A stretch of DNA of 55,824 nucleotides from Planomonospora parontospora (GTDB lineage Bacteria > Actinomycetota > Actinomycetes > Streptosporangiales > Streptosporangiaceae): contig BMQD01000029.1 in NCBI GenBank assembly GCA_014647935.1, positions 1-55,824 on the forward strand, in the 5' to 3' direction. Positions 24,323 to 31,655 of the stretch are shown here, one piece after another. Positions within the stretch are counted from its first letter, which is position 1, and each line of letters starts with the position of its first letter. A model generated the notes under the pieces. It saw only the letters and a list, made by a program, of their open reading frames with translations, was not told where the DNA came from and did no database searches. A program made the position numbers and the translations under genes.

Positions 24323-24789
24323 TGAGCATCGCTTCCCCCGCCCAGGCCTGGCCCGAAGAGGTCATCGCCCGGTACCTGACCGTGGCGGGCGCCACGGTCG
24401 ACATCACCGCACCCGTCGCGTCCGGCCGGTACCAGCGGGCCGTCGCCGCCTGCACCGGCTGCACCACCACCAGGGACTACGAATGGGCCACCTACCGCTG
24501 GGGGCAGGACTCCCGCACCTGGGTGGAGTTCCGGGACGCGACGACGGCGCGCTTGGACGCCGAGAAGGACGCGCGGGGCTGGGCTCAGGAGCACGCCGAG
24601 CACTGCCGGGCGCTGCCCATGCCTCCGGCTCCCGCTCCGGTACCGGTACCGGCGCCCGTTCCGGACCCGGGTGAGGACTGCCGGTGCGTGTGGCGGGGCG
24701 GCATCTGTGTGGAGACCTGCCCCGGGCACACCACTGACGCGTGGATGTCGCGGCTGCTGGCCCGGCTGAACGGGAGGGCCGGCCGATGA
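24322..24789 (+). CDS. Hypothetical Cys-containing protein of transfer operon
   Basis: 155 residues, overlapping whiB by 1 bp and the next gene by 4 bp. It has CTGC in the middle, a Pro/Val-rich linker (PAPAPVPVPAPVPDPGED) and a C-terminal CRC...C...C cluster (DCRCVWRGGICVETCPGHTT). The cysteines may bind zinc. No membrane segment or named family is seen. Its place between whiB and ssgA-like genes suggests a role in regulating or building the transfer apparatus, but this is inference from position. Confidence 0.65.
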   Translation: MSIASPAQAWPEEVIARYLTVAGATVDITAPVASGRYQRAVAACTGCTTTRDYEWATYRWGQDSRTWVEFRDATTARLDAEKDARGWAQEHAEHCRALPMPPAPAPVPVPAPVPDPGEDCRCVWRGGICVETCPGHTTDAWMSRLLARLNGRAGR

Positions 24790-25229
24790 GCACCTCCCGT
24801 ATCCGCACCACGCTGCAGGTCTGCATCGCCGACCAGCCCAACCGCGTGTTCAAGGCGCTGGCGGTCTACGAGCTGACCGACCCCTACGCCGTCCACATCG
24901 ACTTCCCGCCCCCGCCGGGGAGTCGCGACAACGTGTGGACCTTCGCCCGTTCCCTGCTGGCGCAGGCGCTGTGCCCGGCCCGCCGGGGCGTGGTCGGCGA
25001 GGGCGACATCCGCTTCGCCGAGGCCGAGGCCACCGACTACCTCGCGATCATCCTGCACCCCGGCACGCCGGCGGCCTGCCGCCTGTACGCCCGCCGCGAC
25101 GAGCTCACCAGCTTCCTGTCACAGACCTACCGGCGCGTCCCGGCCGGCTCCGAGACCGACTGGGTCGATGGCGACTGGGACCGCGCCCTGGTCGGGCTGG
25201 TCCGCAAGATGCGGAGGGACGCGGCATGA
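24786..25229 (+). CDS. SsgA-like sporulation/cell division protein (SALP)
   Basis: 147 residues from ATG 24786, coupled to its neighbours by 4-bp overlaps. The family pattern is clear: LAVYELTDPYAVHIDF, then NVWTFARSLLAQAL, YLAIILHPGTPAACRLYARR and a C-terminal FLSQTYRRVPAGSET. SsgA-like proteins occur only in sporulating actinomycetes, where they help position septa and peptidoglycan remodelling. A copy in a transfer operon may adapt septa or cell wall for DNA passage, or delay sporulation; both ideas are inference. Confidence 0.8.
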   Translation: MSTSRIRTTLQVCIADQPNRVFKALAVYELTDPYAVHIDFPPPPGSRDNVWTFARSLLAQALCPARRGVVGEGDIRFAEAEATDYLAIILHPGTPAACRLYARRDELTSFLSQTYRRVPAGSETDWVDGDWDRALVGLVRKMRRDAA

Positions 25230-25699
25230 TCCCCACCGACATCAGCGGCCGCGAGATCGTCGAAGGCCTCATGCTGTGGCCAGCCACCGGACCCGGCCCG
25301 CACCAGATGGTGGTGCTCACCTACCGGCCCGACCGCCCGTACGAGGTGCGGCTGACCTTCCTGTCCCCTCACCTGGTCGCGGTGGCCACCGTCGTCTGCG
25401 CCCGCGAGGTGCTGATCGACGGCCTGCTGGCCAGCGACGCCGACGCCGACCCCGAGATCGACGCCGACGGTCCGGTGCTGGTCGGCAACCGCCTGATCCA
25501 GGTGGGCCGGGGTCCGAGCCCGGACCGGGTGCTGCTGCGCGTGTGCGCGGGCGGCGCCTGGCTGGACTTCCACGCCGACCGGGCCCGGCTGCAGGCCGTC
25601 GTCGACGACACGCTGCAGCTCGTCTCCATGGGCCGCGAGCGCGACCTGCTCGACGTCGACGGCGCGATCGCCGCGATCTTCTCGGAGGTGACGCCGTGA
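25226..25699 (+). CDS. Second SsgA-like protein
   Basis: 157 residues, coupled to the previous SsgA-like gene by ATGA and to the DUF2637 gene by GTGA. It shares the family layout (MVVLTYRPDRPYEVRLTF, REVLIDGLL, VLLRVCAGGAWLDFHADRAR, then LQAVVDDTLQLV) but is more diverged: the central linker is acidic (SDADADPEIDADG) and the C-terminus DVDGAIAAIFSEV is extra. Two different SsgA-like proteins side by side suggest a heteromeric unit. The family assignment is probable; the role is unknown. Confidence 0.7.
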   Translation: MIPTDISGREIVEGLMLWPATGPGPHQMVVLTYRPDRPYEVRLTFLSPHLVAVATVVCAREVLIDGLLASDADADPEIDADGPVLVGNRLIQVGRGPSPDRVLLRVCAGGAWLDFHADRARLQAVVDDTLQLVSMGRERDLLDVDGAIAAIFSEVTP

Positions 25700-27165
25700 C
25701 GACCTACTACGACCCCCGTGCTCAGCGCCTGGTCGCCGACGCCCAGGCCGAGCAGGCCCGCGCGGCCGCCGAGGCGACCCGCGCCGAGACGATGCTGCGG
25801 CTGGAAGAAGCCCGCACCGCCCGCGCCGCCGCGGCGGCCGAGGCCGAGCGGCGCGAGCGTGAGATGCGCGCGGCGAGCGCGGCCGCCCGCCGGCGGTTGC
25901 GCCGCCAGGAGCGCGAGCAGGCCAAGGCCGCCCGCCGGGCGCGCCTGCGTCGCGGTGCCGGTGCTCTGGCCGCCGCCGCGCTCACCCGGGCTCCGGTGAT
26001 CGTGGGAGCCATCGCGATGGGCGCTCCGATCGCGATCGCCTGGCGTGGCCAGTTGGAGTTCGCCACCCACGTCATGCACCTGGGGTTCATGGCCCCGGCT
26101 CTGCCGATCGCGTTGGAGGGCGGGGTCTGGTATCTGGCGTTCCTGGTCCACCGCGCGATCACGGCCCGGCTGCCGATCGGCCGCTACCGGGTGGCGACCT
26201 GGGCCATGGCCGCCATCGCGGCCGGGATGAACCTGTGGCACGGCGTCACGGCCAACAAGACCGATGGCCTGCAGGTCGGGGTGATCCTCGCGCTGGCCTC
26301 CCTGCTGGGCATCGCGCTGTGGGAGCTGACCGCGTCGCTGACCCAGCAGAGCGCCTCCAAGCGAACGGCTGCGGAGATCCGGCGGGCGGCCTGGCGGCGG
26401 CTGCGCTACCCGCGCCTGTCGTGGGCGGCCGCGTCGATCCGCGCCTCGCGGGGCGAGCAGTGCTCGATCGAGGAGGCCTGGACGGCCGCGTGGATCGACC
26501 GCTACGGCGTCGGCCCGCAGGCCTCGCGCCGCGACCGCACGCTGGCCCGATCGATCGTCCGCTACCAGCGTGCGGCCGATCGGCAGGCCGCCAAGGACGG
26601 ACGGCTGCTCATCGTCGACGGCTCGATCGTCCGCCCCGGCGAGCCGGGCCCGCACCAGTCGGCCGAGGCCGAAGAAGCCATGGCCCGCCTGAAGGCGTTC
26701 ACCGAGCGGCGCCAGGATGTGGCCCGATCGATCGCGTTTCCCTCGATCGGTTCCCCGGCGATCGAGTCCCCGCCGCAGCCCGCCGCCTCGATCGAGGCCG
26801 ATCGTCCGGCAGAGCCCGCCACCGCGCCGATCGATCGAGCACCCTCGATCGAGACGCAGCCGATCGCGGTCGTCCGCTCGATCGAGTCGACCCCGGCCCC
26901 GGCGGGCCCGTCGATCGAGCGTCGATCGGGCCGGTCGCCGATCGATCCCGCCGGACCGGCGGACCCGATCGAGTCGACCGAGGCGGAGCCTGCGCCGCGC
27001 CGATCGATCGAGGAGCACCGCGCCGCCCTGCGGGCGGCGATCGAGGCGGGCGACATCGATCCCCGCGAGGCCACCGCCGAAGAGATCCGCCGCACCCTGT
27101 CGTGCGCGCCGCGGACGGCCCGGATCCTGCGTGACGAGCTGAAGCAGACGGAGAGTGCGGCATGA
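25696..27165 (+). CDS. DUF2637 (SpdB-like) membrane transfer protein
   Basis: 489 residues from GTG 25696. Residues 15-90 form an Ala/Arg/Glu-rich coiled coil (QAEQARAAAEATRAETMLRL). Residues 95-215 contain four membrane segments (APVIVGAIAMGAPIAIAW, LPIALEGGVWYLAFLV, GVILALASLLGIALWEL), the DUF2637/SpdB type found in Streptomyces plasmid spread genes. Residues 330-460 are a low-complexity Pro/Ser/Ile/Glu linker whose DNA is packed with CGATCG. A small helical domain ends the protein (ATAEEIRRTLSCAPRTARIL). Spd proteins help plasmids move between mycelial compartments after transfer; this function is inferred from the family. Confidence 0.75.
   Translation: MTTYYDPRAQRLVADAQAEQARAAAEATRAETMLRLEEARTARAAAAAEAERREREMRAASAAARRRLRRQEREQAKAARRARLRRGAGALAAAALTRAPVIVGAIAMGAPIAIAWRGQLEFATHVMHLGFMAPALPIALEGGVWYLAFLVHRAITARLPIGRYRVATWAMAAIAAGMNLWHGVTANKTDGLQVGVILALASLLGIALWELTASLTQQSASKRTAAEIRRAAWRRLRYPRLSWAAASIRASRGEQCSIEEAWTAAWIDRYGVGPQASRRDRTLARSIVRYQRAADRQAAKDGRLLIVDGSIVRPGEPGPHQSAEAEEAMARLKAFTERRQDVARSIAFPSIGSPAIESPPQPAASIEADRPAEPATAPIDRAPSIETQPIAVVRSIESTPAPAGPSIERRSGRSPIDPAGPADPIESTEAEPAPRRSIEEHRAALRAAIEAGDIDPREATAEEIRRTLSCAPRTARILRDELKQTESAA
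26465..27043. repeat. CGATCG-dense array inside DUF2637 gene
   Basis: I count 23 CGATCG hexamers between 26465 and 27043, 18 of them in the 319 bp from 26725. At this GC content chance would give well under one. They occur in all three codon phases (CGA-TCG, C-GAT-CG and CG-ATC-G), so they are not explained by one repeated amino-acid motif. Confidence 0.8.
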
Positions 27166-27980
27166 ACACCCTGACCCCCACCACGACCCCCGCCCCCGCG
27201 GCCGCCCGTACGGCCAGCGAGCACGAGGAGCTCGTGCTGCTGCGCACCCGCTACGGCCAGCTGCTGGCGGCCGCCCGCGCCGCGGTGGCTGCCGAGCGGC
27301 TCGGTGAACCCGACCCCGTCGCCCACGTCCGCTACCTGCTGGCCGAGACCGGGCAGCTGCCGGTGGCCGGGGCGCGGCCGTCGCACCTGCTGGCCGGCAC
27401 CCCCACCGGCCCCGCCGCTGCGGGCCCGGTGTTCGAGCGGACGTTCCCGGGCCGTCCGGAGACGATCGAGCAGGTCCGGCGGTTCGTCGCCGGGGTGCTG
27501 ACCGGCTGCCCCCGGGCCTCCGACGCGGTGCTGTGCGCCTCGGAGCTGGCCACCAACGCGCTCATGCATTCCGCGTCCGGCTGCGGCGGGCAGTTCACCG
27601 TCCGGCTCCAGGTGTGCGGTCAGGTCTGCGTGCGCCTGGAGGTCACCGACCAGGGCGCACAGTCACCCTCCGTGCCCGCACGCGGCCCGCACATGGCCGC
27701 ACATCGACAGAGCGTGACCGCACACGCCTCCGCACACGACCCGCACGTCCCCGCACAGCGCGACCAGGAGCCCGCCGCCGAGCCCGGCTGTCCCCCCGAG
27801 GGCCGGGACGCGGGCCTGGAGCGCCCGGCCGACGAGGGCGGTCTGGGGCTGGGCATCGTGCGGGCGCTCGTCGGCGGCCGCGAGGGAGACCCGGGCCTGT
27901 CGTGGAACCAGACGCCCGACGGCAGCGTCGTGGCCGCCACCCTGACCTGGTCGGCCCCGGCGTTCGAGGCGGCCGGCTGA
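27162..27980 (+). CDS. RsbW-like HATPase with repeat-array insertion
   Basis: 272 residues, coupled to the DUF2637 gene by a 4-bp overlap. A helical N-terminal region (residues 18-60) precedes an HATPase_c domain. The N-box is CASELATNALMHSAS (about 125-139), then LEVTDQGA for the G1 region, and EGGLGLGIVRALVG for G2. Between G1 and G2 lies an insert of about 40 residues rich in His, Ala and Pro (GPHMAAHRQSVTAHASAHDP), encoded by the CCGCACA array. Such ATPases bind and phosphorylate STAS antagonists or sigma factors. The insert sits where the ATP lid would be, so activity is uncertain. Confidence 0.75.
   Translation: MNTLTPTTTPAPAAARTASEHEELVLLRTRYGQLLAAARAAVAAERLGEPDPVAHVRYLLAETGQLPVAGARPSHLLAGTPTGPAAAGPVFERTFPGRPETIEQVRRFVAGVLTGCPRASDAVLCASELATNALMHSASGCGGQFTVRLQVCGQVCVRLEVTDQGAQSPSVPARGPHMAAHRQSVTAHASAHDPHVPAQRDQEPAAEPGCPPEGRDAGLERPADEGGLGLGIVRALVGGREGDPGLSWNQTPDGSVVAATLTWSAPAFEAAG
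27655..27757. repeat. CCGCACA array A (in-gene)
   Basis: Exact CCGCACA begins at 27687, 27697, 27718, 27730 and 27751, with near copies at 27655, 27676 and 27741. Steps are 21, 11, 10, 21, 12, 11 and 10 bp, close to multiples of one helical turn. The 28 bp at 27697-27724 match 31594-31621 of array B with two mismatches. Confidence 0.85.
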
Positions 27981-28276
27981 TGACCGCTCTCGTGACCTGG
28001 CTGAGCGGGGCGTTCGCGCCCGGCTGGCCCGAACGGTTCGCCCACACCGTGGCGGTGGCGCTGCTGGCCGCCGCCGCGGTGGTGGCCGCCTTCGTCCTGG
28101 CCGAGCAGACCTCCCTGCGCTCCCGGGCCCGCGCGGTGCGCCGGTCCTGGCTGCGGGCCGTCGAGGCGACCACCACCGCCGAGGCCTGCGGTGACGGCGC
28201 CTGGATCGCCCGCACCAGCACCTACGACACCGCCCTCTACCTGCTGCACACCGTGATCACCGAGGAGGAGCCCTGA
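27980..28276 (+). CDS. Small single-span membrane protein
   Basis: 98 residues; the ATG at 27980 overlaps the stop of the ATPase gene by 1 bp. There is one membrane helix (TVAVALLAAAAVVAAFVLAE, about residues 24-43), then a basic stretch (RSRARAVRRSWLRAVEATT) and a short soluble tail (DTALYLLHTVITEEEP). Topology suggests the basic tail is cytoplasmic. No named family is seen; its place in the operon suggests a structural role in the transfer complex. Confidence 0.6.
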   Translation: MTALVTWLSGAFAPGWPERFAHTVAVALLAAAAVVAAFVLAEQTSLRSRARAVRRSWLRAVEATTTAEACGDGAWIARTSTYDTALYLLHTVITEEEP

Positions 28277-28277
28277 C

Positions 28278-28628
28278 ATGACCCGCGTGGAGAGCCTGGA
28301 GGCGCAGATGCTCGCGTTCGACACCGCCGAGGTCGTCGCCGGTCACGCCGCTCTGGACACCTATCTGGAGAACGTCCAGACCCTGGCGCGGACCCTGGCG
28401 CTGATGCTCAACCAGGACGGCGAACTCGCGGCCACGTGGCTGCGCAACCGCCGGCTGAAGAAGGGCCGCATCCCGGTGTGGGTGCGCGCGGCGCTGGCCC
28501 GCCGCACCCGCGGCCACAGCCGCAACGCCGCCGACGCCCTGCTGGAGGCGGTCTCGGCGCTGCAGAAGATGGCCGCCCTGCACGCCGACTACGAGGCCCA
28601 GGAGCGCGCGGCCCCGCCCAAGGGCTGA
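28278..28628 (+). CDS. Hypothetical helical protein, paralogue of 28686-29087
   Basis: 116 residues starting 1 bp after the previous stop. The pattern EVVAGHAALDTYLENVQTLA, AATWLRNRRL and NAADALLEAVSALQKMAALH is repeated, with substitutions, in the gene at 28686-29087. Both are all-helical and soluble, with a basic central loop. They directly precede the first FtsK gene, so they may be paired helper subunits; the function is not known. Confidence 0.65.
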   Translation: MTRVESLEAQMLAFDTAEVVAGHAALDTYLENVQTLARTLALMLNQDGELAATWLRNRRLKKGRIPVWVRAALARRTRGHSRNAADALLEAVSALQKMAALHADYEAQERAAPPKG

Positions 28629-28685
28629 CCTCCTGACCAGCACCGACATCCGAGAAACAGGAACACCTGTGATGCGAGGACAGCG

Positions 28686-29087
28686 ATGAGCAAGCAGATC
28701 GATCTGGTGGAGGCGGCGACCTCCTTCACCGACTCCGACGTCACCCAGTCCCACCAGAGCTACCGGGACTACCAGGAGAACACCCGGGCGATGCTGTGCG
28801 CGATCTCGCTGGTCCTCAGCGATGACGCCGCCCACATCGCCGCCTGGATGCGCAGCCGCACCGGCCCGGACGGGCGCCGCGTGAAGTGGCTGAGCCGGAT
28901 CTGGTTCGCCTCCCGGGCCTTCGCCCACGGCAACCAGGCCGCCGAGGCGTTCCTGGAGGCCGCCAAGGCCGTCGTGCGGATGTCGGCGGTGCACCAGGAG
29001 TACCTGCTGGCCGAGCAGCAGGCCCGCAAGGCCGGCGGCGACGACGCCAAGCGCAAGGGCCGCTACGAGACGAAGGACGGTGCGTGA
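28686..29087 (+). CDS. Hypothetical helical protein, paralogue of 28278-28628
   Basis: 133 residues from ATG 28686 with GAGGACAGCG before it. Shared features with the preceding gene are DSDVTQSHQSYRDYQENTRA, HIAAWMRSR and QAAEAFLEAAKAVVRMSAVH, followed by QEYLLAEQQARK. The C-terminus is strongly basic (DDAKRKGRYETK). The stop overlaps the FtsK start (TGATG), so it is coupled to the translocase. This is a tandem duplication within the operon; the two may form a heterodimer. Confidence 0.65.
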   Translation: MSKQIDLVEAATSFTDSDVTQSHQSYRDYQENTRAMLCAISLVLSDDAAHIAAWMRSRTGPDGRRVKWLSRIWFASRAFAHGNQAAEAFLEAAKAVVRMSAVHQEYLLAEQQARKAGGDDAKRKGRYETKDGA

Positions 29088-31294
29088 TGGCACGTCGCAA
29101 CCCCAAGAAGATTCCGCCGATCTCGGGCCAGGTCGTGCCGGTCGACACCCTCGACGCCGGCACCCGGATGAGCGGGGGCTGGCTGCTGGTGCACGGCCTG
29201 CCGCTGGCCACCCCCGGCATCGCCGCCGCCGTCTTCGCCGTGCTCATCGCGCTGGCGCACGCCAAGTGGGGCGGGGATCCGGTGTGGACGCCGCTGATGA
29301 CGCTGCTGTTCCTCCTGGTCGGCGGCCTGATCACGTTCTTCTGCTGGATGTCGGCCGGGCCCCGCCTGCTGCTGCGCGTCCTCATGGTGGTGACCGGGGC
29401 GCTGGCCACCGGCAACCTCGTGCTCGGCCTGATCGTCGGCCTGGGCGTGATCTGGCCCGCCTACACCATCTGCGCGCTGGTCGTGTGGGTGCTGTGGGTG
29501 GTCTGGCGCGGCACCAAGTACGCAGGGGCCACCCCCACCAGCGACGGCGCCGGTAACCCGCTGGCGGAGGCGATCCGGCAGGCCAAGGTGCAGTTCCGCG
29601 ACGCCAAGGCGGATGAGCGCGGTGTGGTCCGCGCCAAGGTGGAGACGCTGCCCGGCGGCACCCTGGCCGGCGCTCGCGAGCTGCTGCCCGCCCTGTCGGC
29701 CGACGCGCGCGCGGTGCCGGGCGGGGTCAGCCTGGCCGGGGATCCGGACGTCGACGGGCTGGGCACGGTGGAGATCGCCACCCGCGACAACCTCAAGGGT
29801 GGCGTGCCCTGGCCCGGCGTGACCGGCATTGACGGCCTGGTCGGCTCGCTGCCGACGGACGCGTTCCCGATCGGGGAGTACCAGACCGGCCCGTGCACGG
29901 TGCAGCTGGTCGGCGACGTGCGCGCCGACCGGCGCGCCCACGACATCCAGCACATCAAGATCGGCGGCACCACCGGATCGGGTAAGTCCACCGGCGCCCG
30001 CATCCTGCTGAGCTCGCTGCTGGTCAAGCGCCGGTTGAACGTCATCGGCCTCGACATCAGCAAGGGCCTGCAGACGTTCGGCCCGTTCGCGCACGGCATG
30101 ACCTGGGTCATCACCGACGAGGCAGAGGCCCGCCAGTTCCTGTACCGCTTCAAGAAGGTGATCAAGGGCCGCACCGACCACCTCGCGGGCGAGGAGCTGA
30201 TGCGCTGGTCGCTGGCCTCGTCGCTGAACCTGCTGGTGGTGTGGGTGGAGGAGTCCAAGGAGTTCCGCAAGTTCTCCTCCCTGTACGCCGACCTGGTCGC
30301 CGACGCCCGCTCCGCCGGGATCCTGTTCGTCAGCTCGACGCAGCGGTGGAACCACCGCCAGGCCTCCACCGACACCCGCAGCAACCACGGCGCCGCGATC
30401 ATGTTCGGCGTCACCGAGTACGACGACGCCGAGCAGATCCTGCCCAAGGAGGCGCTGGCGGCGATCGGCAAGAACCTGCAGCTGTGGGGCGCGAGCAGGC
30501 CCGGCTACTGCTACGCGACCGGCATGGGCATCCCCGCGGCGCGGTGGAGCTCGATGCTGCGCATCTACGACCCGGCCGATGAGCAGCTGATCGAGGCCGT
30601 GCAGGCCGGCGCCGCCTACCGCGACCCGATGGACCCCGTCACCGCGCAGCTGTTCGGCGAGCTCTACCAGCGGCGCACCGTCTACACCCGCTCGGCGGGA
30701 GGCCGCGGCGCCCTCCAGGCCGTCACGAGCCCGGCCGGGACCGCCCCGGCCGAGCAGCCCCGCACCCCCTACCCGGCCGCCGGGCCGGTCCCGGCGATGC
30801 GCCCGGCCCCGGCCCGCACCCCCGCCCCCCAGATCAGCGACGACGAGCAGGAGATGATCGAGATGGCCGAGACCGAGTCCGCCGAAGAGCGCGCCGCGAT
30901 GCACGAGGCGCTGGCCGCCTCCCGCCGCTACCACCTGGGCGAGGACGCCCAGGCGTCCGACTTCGCCGACGTCGACCCCGACCAGGTCATCAGCGGCGTC
31001 ATCATCGACGCCGACACCGACGGCGACCAGGAGGAGCGCGACGCCGAGCTGCCCCGGCCCACCGCCGAGGAGGCCCAGGCCATCTGGGACCGCGCCCTGG
31101 ACGACTGGTACCGGGAGGGACGGCGCACCGTGCAGACCGCTGACCTGGTCGAACTGCTGACCAACGTGCAGCGCTCGCGCCGGTTCCTGTACCGCCAGCG
31201 TGACCGGTGGACCGAGATGGGCTGCATCGTGGCCCGCCCGGACGCCGATGGCTGGGACCTGATCGCCTCTCCCATGGAGACCGCCCGCCGGTGA
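29087..31294 (+). CDS. FtsK/SpoIIIE-type DNA translocase (TraB-like), first copy
   Basis: 735 residues from ATG 29087. Four N-terminal membrane segments (about residues 25-145, e.g. LMTLLFLLVGGLITFFCWM) precede the motor. Walker A is GTTGSGKST (294-302), and Walker B LLVVWVEESKE has Glu in place of the usual Asp. The motif VSSTQRWNHRQASTDTRSN follows. After the motor come a Pro-rich linker and a C-terminal domain (about 650-735, TVQTADLVELLTNVQRSRRF) that may be a winged helix for DNA recognition. In Streptomyces, TraB proteins of this type pump double-stranded plasmid DNA between hyphae. This one is the more TraB/Tra-like of the two. Confidence 0.85.
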   Translation: MARRNPKKIPPISGQVVPVDTLDAGTRMSGGWLLVHGLPLATPGIAAAVFAVLIALAHAKWGGDPVWTPLMTLLFLLVGGLITFFCWMSAGPRLLLRVLMVVTGALATGNLVLGLIVGLGVIWPAYTICALVVWVLWVVWRGTKYAGATPTSDGAGNPLAEAIRQAKVQFRDAKADERGVVRAKVETLPGGTLAGARELLPALSADARAVPGGVSLAGDPDVDGLGTVEIATRDNLKGGVPWPGVTGIDGLVGSLPTDAFPIGEYQTGPCTVQLVGDVRADRRAHDIQHIKIGGTTGSGKSTGARILLSSLLVKRRLNVIGLDISKGLQTFGPFAHGMTWVITDEAEARQFLYRFKKVIKGRTDHLAGEELMRWSLASSLNLLVVWVEESKEFRKFSSLYADLVADARSAGILFVSSTQRWNHRQASTDTRSNHGAAIMFGVTEYDDAEQILPKEALAAIGKNLQLWGASRPGYCYATGMGIPAARWSSMLRIYDPADEQLIEAVQAGAAYRDPMDPVTAQLFGELYQRRTVYTRSAGGRGALQAVTSPAGTAPAEQPRTPYPAAGPVPAMRPAPARTPAPQISDDEQEMIEMAETESAEERAAMHEALAASRRYHLGEDAQASDFADVDPDQVISGVIIDADTDGDQEERDAELPRPTAEEAQAIWDRALDDWYREGRRTVQTADLVELLTNVQRSRRFLYRQRDRWTEMGCIVARPDADGWDLIASPMETARR

Positions 31295-31376
31295 CGGCCC
31301 CGCCCCTCGTGCGCCCCTGCGGGTGCGCGAGGGCGCCCGGCCCGCCTCACCGACAGTGACGATCCCCGGGCCGCGG

Positions 31377-31631
31377 TGTGCGGTGTGCGGCGGCGCGCTC
31401 TCTCTATAGGGAAATCCCGGTGTGCGGGGCCCCGCACATGCACCGCACACCGGCCCGCACAGCCCTCCGCACACCCCCGCACATCAACGCAGAGTAACCG
31501 CACAGCGGATCGCACACCCCCCGCACAAGATCCACAAGCTCAGCACAAGGGCCGCACGCCCCCCGCACACCACGAAAAGTGACCGCACATCCCCCGCACA
31601 TCACCAGAGCGTGACCGCACATCACCGCACA
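31377..31631. repeat. CCGCACA array B, upstream of second FtsK
   Basis: Twelve exact CCGCACA copies begin at 31432, 31443, 31455, 31467, 31477, 31498, 31521, 31563, 31583, 31594, 31615 and 31625. Near copies fill most gaps (31487, 31510, 31530, 31541, 31552). The mean step is about 10.7 bp. Three inverted copies (TGTGCGG at 31377, 31384 and 31421) precede them; the last forms a perfect 18-bp palindrome with the first direct copy (31421-31438). It occupies nearly the whole 361-bp gap between the two FtsK genes. Confidence 0.9.
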
Positions 31632-31655
31632 CCCCCGGACTTCAAGGAGACGACC

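Noticed and set aside
29063-31474. An 800-codon minus-strand frame opposite the first FtsK gene
   Set aside because: No motif or plausible composition; the plus strand encodes a clear translocase with Walker motifs.
31377-31631. Impression of a CRISPR array from the regular repeats
   Set aside because: The unit is only 7 bp with a 10-12-bp period and no spacers of 30 bp or cas genes; phased protein-binding sites fit better.
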